Origin: DASZBX01 sp035943635 | GTDB taxonomy: Bacteria; Actinomycetota; Actinomycetes; Streptomycetales; Catenulisporaceae | DNA length: 64,000 bases | NCBI GenBank assembly: GCA_035943635.1 | Contig: DASZBX010000143.1 | Location: 36,858 to 100,857 of the forward strand | Reading direction: 5' to 3' | Shown here: positions 22,959 to 31,162 of the stretch, one piece after another | Layout of the letters: the number at the start of each line of letters is the position of its first letter | Numbering within the stretch: position 1 is the stretch's first letter | Notes under the pieces: model-generated | Databases searched by the model: none | What the model saw: the letters and a program-made list of their open reading frames with translations, nothing else | Told to the model about the DNA's origin: nothing | Position numbers and translations under genes: made by a program

Positions 22959-25604
22959 TCACCCGGCTGTGGCGACCGCCCGCCAGGCGGGGTCGAAGCC
23001 GAGCAGGGCGGCCGTCGCGGTGGCCGCGTCCGCTGTCTCGGCGGCTTGGTCGTGGGTTTGCGCCCACGGCGGTACCCAGGCGTCGAGCGCGGCGAGCGTG
23101 CCCGGGAAGGTGCGCCCGGCCTCGCGCACGAGCATCGGCGCGAGTTCCCCGGCCTGCTCGCGCAACGCCACGATCAGCTTCGGCAGCCACGGCAGCAGCA
23201 CCCGGTCCGGCAGTTGCCCGAAGGCCTTGGACATCATCTCCACCACGAACGGCGCGAGGGCCGGCGCGATCTCCAGGGCCTGCACGAAACCGCTCAGGTA
23301 CTGCGGCACCGCGGGCACCACGAGCGGGTTGGCCAGCAGCTCGGAGACCTGCGAACGCAGTTCGTCCATGGTCAGCTCGCCGAGTTGGAAGCGGGCCGCC
23401 CACAACAGCGCCACCTTGGCGGGCGTCTGCGGATGCGACTGCCGGACGGCGATCTCCAGCTGCGCGTGGTCGCAGCCGAGGGACAGCGCGAGCGTCTCCA
23501 TCCCGAACAGGAACCCGAGCATGGCCGCGACCTGCCGCGGGCCGGCGTTCTCGTCGGCGAAGGCGCCCGGCAGCAGGGTGCAGTAGTGCGCGTAGCCGCC
23601 AGTCGCAAAGGCCTGACACCAGGCCGGCAGTTCGGGTTCGGTGGTGCGGACATGGGCCAGCAGGCGGCGGATCCGCTTGAGCACCTCCGGCGCGTCGTCC
23701 GCGGTGCGTTCGGCGGCGAGCAGCTCGACCGCCCGGTTGCCGAGGTCGCCGGCCAGGCGGCGGCCGGTGAGGTGGATCAGGGCGTCCTCGACGGCGCGCA
23801 GGGCGGTGGCCGCGGTGGCGTCGGGGGAGTTCACGGATCGGCGCAGCCGCTGTTCCAGCACCTGTTCGACCGTGATGCCCTCGTAGCCGAGTTCGACCAG
23901 GGCGCGCTGGTGGCGGGCGATCGCCAGGTCCCAGCTTTCCTGGATCGGCCGTTCGCCCAGGCCGCGGGAGCCCATGATCGGCCGGACGGCGTCTTCGGGC
24001 AGCAGTCTGCGCAGGATCCAGAGCAGGTCCGAGCAGGGGATCAGGTCGGGGGTGGCGCCGAGGTCGGGCAGGGCCCGGCGTACCAGGTTGCGTTCCAGGT
24101 CCAGGCCGAGCGGGGCGAGCCGGTCCAGCACGTCCCGGGCCAGCGGCGGCAGGGCCGCGTAGCCGACCTGGCCGACCCGGTCCCCGCCGAGCAGGATCTC
24201 GCACAGCCGACGCACGTCCCGGCGGCCGGGCACCTTGTCCTTCTCGATGCAGGTGATCGCGGCGTCCTGGAAGTCGTACGGGGTCGGGCGCCGGCGGCCG
24301 CGCATCTCGGCGAGCAGGATCGAGGTCTGGTACACCGCGATCGCGTCGGCGGTGCCGGCCAGGTAGCCGTTGCGCCGGGCCAGGGCGACGATGTCGACGG
24401 ACCAGCTGAGCAGTTCCGCCTCGTCCAGGGCGTCCAGGCGCGGGGGCCCGGTCATGAATCCGCTCAGCCGGTCGGTCGCCGCAGCCGGCTGGGTCGAGTC
24501 GGCGCCCTGGGCCGCGGTGGTCGCAGCCTTCTGCGTCTTGGCGGGTTTCTTGGTCTTCTTGCCCTGTTGTCCTTCGAGCACGAAGGGCTTGGCCCCGCTG
24601 CGTTTGACGGCTTTGGTCCAGGTCGCGGCGGCGATGGAGACCGAGCCCGGGGCCAGGCCGAACTGGGCTTCGATCGCGCCGTGGCTGGACGGGATCAGGC
24701 CGTACTGCCAGCGGGTCGCGGTGCGCGGGCCGATCTCGTAGGCCGGGGCTTCGGCGGCCAGGCCGAACTGTTCGACCCGGCTGGCGGCGTGGAAGGCGCC
24801 GCAGATGTACAGGCACTGATGCGGGTCGGTGCCGGTGGCGGCGAGGTGCTCGCGCATCCTCGTCCACATGTAGCGCTCGCGCTCTTCGTCCTGGTGTTCG
24901 TCGCGGTCGCGGCGCAGCCGCCGGAACAGGCTGCCGATCAGGACCATGACTTGGCGGTAGGTGTCGTGGTCGGCGCCGGTCAGTGGTTGTTCGACGTACT
25001 GGTCCCACCATTCCGACCAGTGCCGGACCTTGCCGTGGTGCAGCAGGTGCTGTTCGAGTTCGGCGAAGTGCGGCCGCAGGTCGCCCATGCCGATGCCGAC
25101 GGCGTCGCCGTGCAGGGCGGCCCCGTCTTCGGCGTTCGCCGTCTCGGAGTCCTGCGCGTCCTGGTCCGCGGGGCTGTTCTCCCGGCCGGCGGCGGGCTTC
25201 GGCGGGTCCTTCGGGGTCCACTGGAACACGTGGTCGGTGGAGCGGTCGACCAGGACCAGTTCGACGCCCGGGGTGTCGAGAGCGTACGCAATGGCCTGAT
25301 ACTCCGCGGAGGCCTCGGTGAACGGGGCGACCACGCTCAGCGGCGACCAGTCGGCCGGGAAGCCGTCCGTCTCGCTCGCGAAAGCCTGCAGGGCCACCGG
25401 GAGCCGGCAGTTGCGCAGCTCCTCGAGCAGCGGCCGCATGTCCTCGCACAGCTCCAGGTAGATCACAGTGGGCTGTTTCTCCCGGAGCCTGCGCACCATG
25501 GCCAGCGCGGACGCCGGGGAGTGGTGGCAGACCGGGAAGATCTCCAGTTCCTCGCGCAGGGCGCGGTCGACGTCGTCGACGATGCCGGCCAGGATCCCGG
25601 CCAC
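22959..25604 (-). CDS. DUF5682-family protein, 881 aa
   Basis: A large mainly helical protein with the family's N-terminal signature FPVCHHSPASA (about residue 24) and a region with CLYICGAFHAAS (about residue 264). A charged linker near residues 330-360 separates two halves. The biochemical role of DUF5682 is not known to me; the family typically sits with MoxR-type ATPases and VWA proteins, as here. GTG 25604 is the first standard start in frame, but similarity seems to extend about 35 codons upstream (residues ALREQLLDAAEIFGGGSDT). A run of seven C at 25727-25733 breaks a GTGA-overlapping start, so one base may be extra. Confidence 0.8.
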   Translation of the reverse strand: MAGILAGIVDDVDRALREELEIFPVCHHSPASALAMVRRLREKQPTVIYLELCEDMRPLLEELRNCRLPVALQAFASETDGFPADWSPLSVVAPFTEASAEYQAIAYALDTPGVELVLVDRSTDHVFQWTPKDPPKPAAGRENSPADQDAQDSETANAEDGAALHGDAVGIGMGDLRPHFAELEQHLLHHGKVRHWSEWWDQYVEQPLTGADHDTYRQVMVLIGSLFRRLRRDRDEHQDEERERYMWTRMREHLAATGTDPHQCLYICGAFHAASRVEQFGLAAEAPAYEIGPRTATRWQYGLIPSSHGAIEAQFGLAPGSVSIAAATWTKAVKRSGAKPFVLEGQQGKKTKKPAKTQKAATTAAQGADSTQPAAATDRLSGFMTGPPRLDALDEAELLSWSVDIVALARRNGYLAGTADAIAVYQTSILLAEMRGRRRPTPYDFQDAAITCIEKDKVPGRRDVRRLCEILLGGDRVGQVGYAALPPLARDVLDRLAPLGLDLERNLVRRALPDLGATPDLIPCSDLLWILRRLLPEDAVRPIMGSRGLGERPIQESWDLAIARHQRALVELGYEGITVEQVLEQRLRRSVNSPDATAATALRAVEDALIHLTGRRLAGDLGNRAVELLAAERTADDAPEVLKRIRRLLAHVRTTEPELPAWCQAFATGGYAHYCTLLPGAFADENAGPRQVAAMLGFLFGMETLALSLGCDHAQLEIAVRQSHPQTPAKVALLWAARFQLGELTMDELRSQVSELLANPLVVPAVPQYLSGFVQALEIAPALAPFVVEMMSKAFGQLPDRVLLPWLPKLIVALREQAGELAPMLVREAGRTFPGTLAALDAWVPPWAQTHDQAAETADAATATAALLGFDPAWRAVATAG

Positions 25605-25733
25605 GGTGTCCGAGCCGCCGCCGAAGATCTCGGCGGCGTCCAGCAGCTGTTCGCGCAGGGCGCCGAACGGGCTCGCGGCGGCGGGCCGGTCCGGGCCGGC
25701 GGCCGGGTTCGCGCGGTGCGCGACGGGGGGGAT

Positions 25734-26852
25734 TCACGAGAGGGCCGCGATCGCCTCGCGGCCGCCGTCCAGGAAGCCCTGCCAGGCGCCGTCCTTGCCG
25801 TCCTTGGCCCTGGGTTCGATCACGCCGTGCCAGAACTTGTTCAGGATGGTCAGGTCCTCGGGGCTGCGCCGGGCCAGCGAGCCGACCATCGAGGCGGCCA
25901 GGGTCTGCGCGGTCAGGGTGCGGTCGCCGAAGAACTGGCTGTGCAGGATCGCGTCCTCCAGCACGCCGATCTGTTCGGCCGTGGACAGCGCCGACTCCAG
26001 CTTCTCGTCGTCGCTGCCGGCCGCCGCGGCCGCCGTGCGCAGGTCGGCGAAGCTCTGCAGCAGGATGTCGAGCAGGGTCGGCGGCACCTCCAGGTCGATC
26101 TGGTGCCGGGCCAGGAGTTCGGCGGTGCGGAAGCGGACGATCTCGGCCTCGCTCTTCCTGTTCGTCACCACCGGGATGCGCACGAAGTTGAACCGCCGCT
26201 TGAGCGCGGAGGACAGGTCGTTGACGCCGCGGTCCCGGCTGTTGGCGGTCGCGATGATCGAGAAACCGGGCTTGGCGAAGGCGATGTTGTCGTCTTCCAG
26301 TTCCGGGATGGACACGTACTTCTCGGACAGGATCGAGATCAGCGCGTCCTGCACGTCGCTGGTCGAGCGGGTCAGTTCCTCGAACCGGCCGATCACGCCC
26401 TGGTGCATCGCGGTCATGATCGGCGAGGGGATCATCGATTCCCGGGACTGGCCCTTGGCGATGACCATGGACACGTTCCACGAGTACTTGATGTGGTCTT
26501 CGGTGGTGCCGGCGGTGCCCTGGACCACGAGGGTGGAGTTGCGGCTGATCGCGGCGGCGAGCAGTTCGGCCAGCCAGCTCTTGCCGGTGCCCGGGTCCCC
26601 GATCAGCAGCAGGCCGCGGTCCGAGGCGAGGGTGACGATGCTGCGTTCGACGAAGCTGCGGTCGCCGAACCATTTCGGCGCGATCTGCCGGTCGAGGTCG
26701 TCCGAGCGCTCGGAGCCCAGGACGAAGGTGCGCACCATGGCGGGGCTCAGCCGCCAGGAGAAGGGCTTGGCCCCGTCGTCGACGGATTCCAGCCAGTCCA
26801 GTTCCTCGGCGTACTTGACCTCGGCGGGGGCGCGCAGCAGATCATCGGTCAT
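25734..26852 (-). CDS. MoxR-type AAA+ ATPase, 372 aa
   Basis: Walker A GDPGTGKS (about residue 85), Walker B-like GRFEELTR (about residue 152), sensor 1 in IIATANSRDRG (about residue 200) and an arginine-finger region RRFNFVRIP. MoxR ATPases act as chaperones that work with VWA partner proteins, loading metals or remodelling complexes. The VWA gene ends 9 bases upstream and DUF5682 follows, so the three form one operon. AGGAG lies 6 bases before ATG 26852. Confidence 0.88.
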   Translation of the reverse strand: MTDDLLRAPAEVKYAEELDWLESVDDGAKPFSWRLSPAMVRTFVLGSERSDDLDRQIAPKWFGDRSFVERSIVTLASDRGLLLIGDPGTGKSWLAELLAAAISRNSTLVVQGTAGTTEDHIKYSWNVSMVIAKGQSRESMIPSPIMTAMHQGVIGRFEELTRSTSDVQDALISILSEKYVSIPELEDDNIAFAKPGFSIIATANSRDRGVNDLSSALKRRFNFVRIPVVTNRKSEAEIVRFRTAELLARHQIDLEVPPTLLDILLQSFADLRTAAAAAGSDDEKLESALSTAEQIGVLEDAILHSQFFGDRTLTAQTLAASMVGSLARRSPEDLTILNKFWHGVIEPRAKDGKDGAWQGFLDGGREAIAALS

Positions 26853-26861
26853 GGTGGTCTC

Positions 26862-28271
26862 CTAGTCGAGGAAGGTTTTGAGTTCGCGGACGAGTTTCTG
26901 GATCTTGCCGGAGATCACCGGGGTGCCGAGGTTCTTGAACCGTTCCCGGAACCACGGGTTGACGATCTGGTGGCCGGAACTGGTGACCGAGCCGACCGGG
27001 ATGAACTTGGCCCCGGAGCGGTGGATCGCCTCGAGCGACTCGTACAGCTGCTGGCAGTGGCTTTCGTAGAAGTCCGAGATCCAGACGACGACGGTGTTGC
27101 GCGGGTCGGCGACCTTCGGCTGGGCCAGGGCCAGGGCGGTGGTGCCGTCGGTGCCGCCGCCGAGTTTGGTGCGCAGCAGCACTTCGAAGGGGTCGTGTAC
27201 CCAGGGGGACAGGTCGATGGCGCGGGTGTCGTAGGCGACCAGGTGCACGTCGACTTTGGGCAGTCCGGCGAGGATGGAGGCGAGGATGGTGCAGTTGACC
27301 ATCGAGTCGACCATCGAACCGGACTGGTCGACGACCACGATCATCCGCGCGGGCACCGTGCGTTTGGCGGTGTGCCGGTAGAAGAGCTTGTCGACGTAGA
27401 GTATCTGGTCTTCGGGGCTCCAGTTGGTCAGGTTCTTCCAGATGGTGCGGTCCAGATCGAGGTTGCGGTACACGCGTTTGGGCGGCACGGACCGGTCGAG
27501 CGTGCCGGCGCTGGTCTGCTGGACCTGGGTGCGCAGGACTTGGGCGACCTCGTCGATGTACCGGCGGATCAGGGCTTTGGCGTTCTTCAGGGCGACGCCG
27601 GACAGGTTGTGCTTGTCCCGCAGGAGTTGCTCGATCAGCGACATGCTCGGGGTCAGCCGGGCGGCCAGGCGCGGGTCGGCGAGCACCTCGCGCAGGTTCA
27701 TCCGGCGGACCAGGTCGCCTTCCATCTCGGCCAGGACCTTGCCGAGGTCGGCGGCGCCGTCCGGGCCGAGGGCCGCTTGGAGCCAGGCGGAGTCCTGCTG
27801 CCAGCAGGCCAGGTGGGTGGCGCTGACGGCGGCGGGCGGGGCGGCGAACACGTTCAGCAGGAGTTTGGAGACCAGGGCCGCTCGGCGGACCGGGTCGGAG
27901 TCTTCTGCTGCCGTGGCTGGCTGCGGCTGGTCGGGGTTCGCCGATTCTCCCCGCCCCGGCTCGGTTTCCGTCTTCATCAGGCCCTTGAATTCGGGTTCGA
28001 GGGCCGGGAAACGTTGCACGATCGTGTCGACCGACACCCCGGGGTCGAGCAGTGCGGAGGGCAGGCCGAGGTCGTCGACCACGGCGAGGCTCGCCGTCTC
28101 GAGGGACGGCTGTTCTTCGCTGCCGAAGAGCCGGGACAGCAGGCGCCAGTAGAGGACCTGGCGGCGGTGCTCTTGCGGGCTGCCGGCTTGGAATTCGGCC
28201 TCGCCGGGCGCGGACTCTGGCGTGGGCGTGGGCGTGGGCGTGGGCGTGGAGGTGGGTGTGGACGTGGTCAC
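26862..28271 (-). CDS. CoxE-like VWA-domain protein, 469 aa
   Basis: GTG 28271 overlaps the preceding stop as GTGA. A Thr-Pro repeat (about residues 5-20, from a GTGGGC hexanucleotide run in the DNA) precedes a helical N-terminal region with charged linkers. The C-terminal von Willebrand A domain carries the metal-ion adhesion site: VVDQSGSM (DxSxS, about residue 299), Thr in GGGTDGT (about residue 363) and Asp in WISDFYES (about residue 390). VWA proteins partner MoxR ATPases, encoded next. The frame is also open upstream of 28271, but that part belongs to a separate, frameshifted gene. Confidence 0.85.
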   Translation of the reverse strand: MTTSTPTSTPTPTPTPTPESAPGEAEFQAGSPQEHRRQVLYWRLLSRLFGSEEQPSLETASLAVVDDLGLPSALLDPGVSVDTIVQRFPALEPEFKGLMKTETEPGRGESANPDQPQPATAAEDSDPVRRAALVSKLLLNVFAAPPAAVSATHLACWQQDSAWLQAALGPDGAADLGKVLAEMEGDLVRRMNLREVLADPRLAARLTPSMSLIEQLLRDKHNLSGVALKNAKALIRRYIDEVAQVLRTQVQQTSAGTLDRSVPPKRVYRNLDLDRTIWKNLTNWSPEDQILYVDKLFYRHTAKRTVPARMIVVVDQSGSMVDSMVNCTILASILAGLPKVDVHLVAYDTRAIDLSPWVHDPFEVLLRTKLGGGTDGTTALALAQPKVADPRNTVVVWISDFYESHCQQLYESLEAIHRSGAKFIPVGSVTSSGHQIVNPWFRERFKNLGTPVISGKIQKLVRELKTFLD

Positions 28272-29294
28272 TTTCGCAACAGCCTTCCCGCCCGTTCGCA
28301 CAGCACCGCGAGCGGGTCGCCGGATTTGGTTTCGGCCTGGACGACCTTGGGATCGGTGGGCCCGAGCGCCCACGCGCCGCCGTGGACCTGCACGATCTTG
28401 GTCTTGACCTTCGTCTGGACGGCCAGCGGGCGCAGCCTCCACTGCCCGGCGTCCCAGCGGATCAGGCCTATGCATGCGCTCGACGTGCGCAGCAGCGCCG
28501 GGGTGAGCGGTCCGCTGGTGGGCAGGCGGTCGGTCTCGACGGCGAGGTCGTGGCCGCCGAGCTTCCAGACGTCGCCGTAGGTCTTGTAGCCCTCGATCAG
28601 CACCGGTTCGGAAGATCTGCACCGGGTGCCGGTCCAGCGGTGCGACGGCTGGGGCGATCGCGGTCGGCAGCAGAATCCGTGCGGTGGCAAAGGGATCTGC
28701 GGGTTCGCCGAGCGTGGCGTGCTGCTCGGGCCAGGGGAGGTGTCCGTTCGCTGACAGTGGGACGTCGCGGAGGTCGACGCTTCGGTTTTCGGCCAGTGCG
28801 GCCAGCAGGATCGGGTAGTCCGTGAACAGCCGCCAGACGGCCGGGCCGGTGATGGTGTCGGTCTTCGCCGCGGTGACGCTCGTGCGGATCAGACGCGACT
28901 CGGCGTCGGCGGACTCCAGGACGGCGTGGACCTGGATCTGCGCGGCCGTACCGTGTTCGAGGACGTCGACGCCCAGGACCATCAGCCGGCCGGAGACTGT
29001 CTCAGGGGTCTCGGGTACGCTGCCGTGGGTGAGGAGTACGGCGCGCATCCAGAGGTCGGCCCAGCGCCGCATCGGGATCCGGTCCGCGGAACCCACCGGG
29101 CACGAACTGCGCAGCTCTGCGGCGAGCCCGTCGAGTATCACGGCCGCGCGTCGCAGGGCCGGGTCCGCCAGGAGGCCTTCGAGCGGCCGGTCCGCGCCGG
29201 AGACGAGTTCGTGGTTCACGCCGCGCCAGCCTGCGATCGCCACCTCGGGCTCTTGCGCAGGGACGGTGTCGGGCCTGCGGAGGCGGTATTCCAA
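28268..29294 (-). pseudogene. Frameshifted gene upstream of the VWA gene, about 341 codons
   Basis: Residues read in one frame from TTG 29294 to about 28615 (ending ...RHPVQIF) and then continue in the next frame (EPVLIEGYKTYGDVWKLGG onward) to TGA 28268. Removing one C from the TTCC at about 28613 joins them into a smooth protein. The product is beta/alpha mixed with a C-terminal VHGGAWALG segment, and no known domain was recognised. Its end overlaps the VWA start as GTGA, so it was the first gene of the operon. Either a sequence error or a real mutation; N-terminal truncation is also possible. Confidence 0.65.
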
Positions 29295-29359
29295 TGGACC
29301 GGGGTTGTCGTCGCCTCTACAGTGAGGCGGGGCCGAGCAATGAGGAGGGGGAGGCCATC

Positions 29360-31162
29360 ATGCGTGCGCATTATCCGCGGACGCCGCATCTGCCGTGGTC
29401 TCCTGGAGCGACCTCGGATGACATGCGGACGACGGATCTGTCGGGTCTGCGCGGCCGCGAGGTCGTGGTGACCGAGAAGTTGGACGGGGAGAACACCACC
29501 CTGTACCGCGACGGGTTGCACGCGCGGTCGCTCGACTCGGCGCACCATCCTTCGCGGGCGTGGGTGAAGGCGTTGCAGGCTCGGATCGGGCCGGAGATTC
29601 CGCCGCAGTGGCGGGTGTGCGGGGAGAACGTGTTCGCCCGGCATTCGCTGGCGTATCAGAACCTGGATAGTTGGTTCTACGGGTTCTCGGTGTGGGACGG
29701 TGACACCTGCCTGGGCTGGGATCGGACCGTCCGGTACCTGCATCGGCTCGGGGTTCCGACGCCGCGGGTGTTGTGGCGCGGGGGGTTCGACGAGCGTGCG
29801 TTGCGTAAGCTGCGGCTGGACTTGAGCGCGCAGGAGGGGTACGTCGTTCGCGCGGTCGCAGAGTTCGAGCGCGCCGATTTCGGTGCGCGGGTGGCCAAGT
29901 GGGTGCGGTCGGGGCATGTGCAGACCGATGTGCACTGGATGCAGGCGGCCGTGGTGGAGAACGGGCTCGGCCCGGCGTCGGCGCTGTGGGACGTCCGCTC
30001 GGGCGCGCCCGCTGACGCCGAGGCCTTGGCGGCTGCGGTGGGAATGCCGCTGGGGCCGAGGGAATTGATCGAACCGGTCCTTGCGCAGGTATCGGCGAAT
30101 CTTGATGAACTCGGCCGTCGCGGTGATGCGCGGCTCGCGGGGGTGCTGGCTGCGTTGCTGCATGACGTACGCCGCGCCCGGCTGGCTCCCGGGCTTGCCG
30201 CTTCGGTGGGGATGCCGCTTGCTCGGCGGGTCATGGACTTGGTCGGATTGGCGAGCGCGTTGCATGATCCGTTCCCTGATGAGGGGCGGCGGGCTGGATT
30301 GGTGCGTATGTCGTTTGCGGCGGATTTGGGTGTGCTGCATGCGGTTGCCGGGGCTGTGTTGGCCGGGCATAGGAATGCTGCGGCCGAGGCGGCGCGAGAG
30401 CAGGTCGAGTGGTCTGCGCTGTTCGCTGAGGATGCCGGTCTGCTGGGCGAGGATCCTTTTGCGGCGCTGTGGAACGGGCTGCGTTCGGCGTTCGCTGATC
30501 TGGCTGACAAAGGCGATGGTGACGCTGACGTGGCGGACCGTTGCTGGGCTGAGACGCGTGAGGCGCACGCCCGCAGGCCCGTCGCGACTGCGGAGGAGGC
30601 GGTTGCGGCGACGTGGCGCTGGCGTTCCGGCGAGTTCCCGCGCCTGATCCATCTGGCCGGTCCGTCCGGCAGCGGCAAGAGCACCTTCGCGGCGCGGCTG
30701 ACGGGTGTCGACACCCGGATCAGCCTGGACGATCTGCGTGAGGCGCGCGGCTCGCGTGCGGATCAGCGGGCCAATCGTGAGGTGCTCGGCGAGGGCGTGG
30801 ATCGGCTTGACGCCGCGCTGGCCAAGGGCGGGACAGTGCTCTGGGACACGACGTCGCTCGATCCGCGGATGCGTTCGCTCGTGCACGGATTTGCCAGCCG
30901 CCACAACGCTTTGGTGACGCATGCGGTCGTGCTTGTGGGTGAGGACGAACTTCTTCGCCGCAACGCTGTTCGCGCTCATCCCGTGCCGCCGACCGTGCTC
31001 GCCGCACAGCTGCGCCGGTTCGCGCCGCCGTATCCGGGCGAGGCGCATCGGACGTGGTACATCGGCGCGAGCGGGACGGTAGAGGACGCGGACGGTGTGC
31101 TCGGCACGCTGAACGACGCGGCCGCTGATGTCGGCGTCGGAGCTGGAGGGGGAGCGGTTTGA
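29360..31162 (+). CDS. RNA ligase fused to polynucleotide kinase, 600 aa
   Basis: The N-terminal ligase core has KLDGEN with nucleophile Lys at residue 40, a WFYGFSVW segment, EGYVVR (about residue 161) and a late AKW lysine motif (about residue 180), the nucleotidyltransferase motifs I, III, IV and V. A helical middle (about residues 220-420) follows. The C-terminal kinase has a P-loop GPSGSGKST (about residue 434) and a downstream DTTSLD. Such fusions join broken RNA ends after 5' phosphorylation. GAGGAGGGGG precedes ATG 29360. Its stop overlaps the next gene's ATG (TGATG), coupling it to the second repair enzyme. The gene is divergent from the VWA-MoxR-DUF5682 operon. Confidence 0.85.
   Translation: MRAHYPRTPHLPWSPGATSDDMRTTDLSGLRGREVVVTEKLDGENTTLYRDGLHARSLDSAHHPSRAWVKALQARIGPEIPPQWRVCGENVFARHSLAYQNLDSWFYGFSVWDGDTCLGWDRTVRYLHRLGVPTPRVLWRGGFDERALRKLRLDLSAQEGYVVRAVAEFERADFGARVAKWVRSGHVQTDVHWMQAAVVENGLGPASALWDVRSGAPADAEALAAAVGMPLGPRELIEPVLAQVSANLDELGRRGDARLAGVLAALLHDVRRARLAPGLAASVGMPLARRVMDLVGLASALHDPFPDEGRRAGLVRMSFAADLGVLHAVAGAVLAGHRNAAAEAAREQVEWSALFAEDAGLLGEDPFAALWNGLRSAFADLADKGDGDADVADRCWAETREAHARRPVATAEEAVAATWRWRSGEFPRLIHLAGPSGSGKSTFAARLTGVDTRISLDDLREARGSRADQRANREVLGEGVDRLDAALAKGGTVLWDTTSLDPRMRSLVHGFASRHNALVTHAVVLVGEDELLRRNAVRAHPVPPTVLAAQLRRFAPPYPGEAHRTWYIGASGTVEDADGVLGTLNDAAADVGVGAGGGAV

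Noticed and set aside
28200..28271. Simple-sequence GTGGGC repeat as a stand-alone element
   Set aside because: It encodes the Thr-Pro linker at the start of the VWA protein.
23046..28580. An open frame of over 1800 codons on the plus strand opposite the DUF5682/MoxR/VWA genes
   Set aside because: Antisense open frames are common in very GC-rich DNA; composition is Arg/Gly/Gln/Asp-heavy without domains, while the minus strand has clear motifs.
26862..29294. A single 810-residue protein joining the VWA domain to the upstream region
   Set aside because: The middle part is Arg/Pro noise; a frameshift-corrected separate gene with a GTGA overlap explains the reading better.
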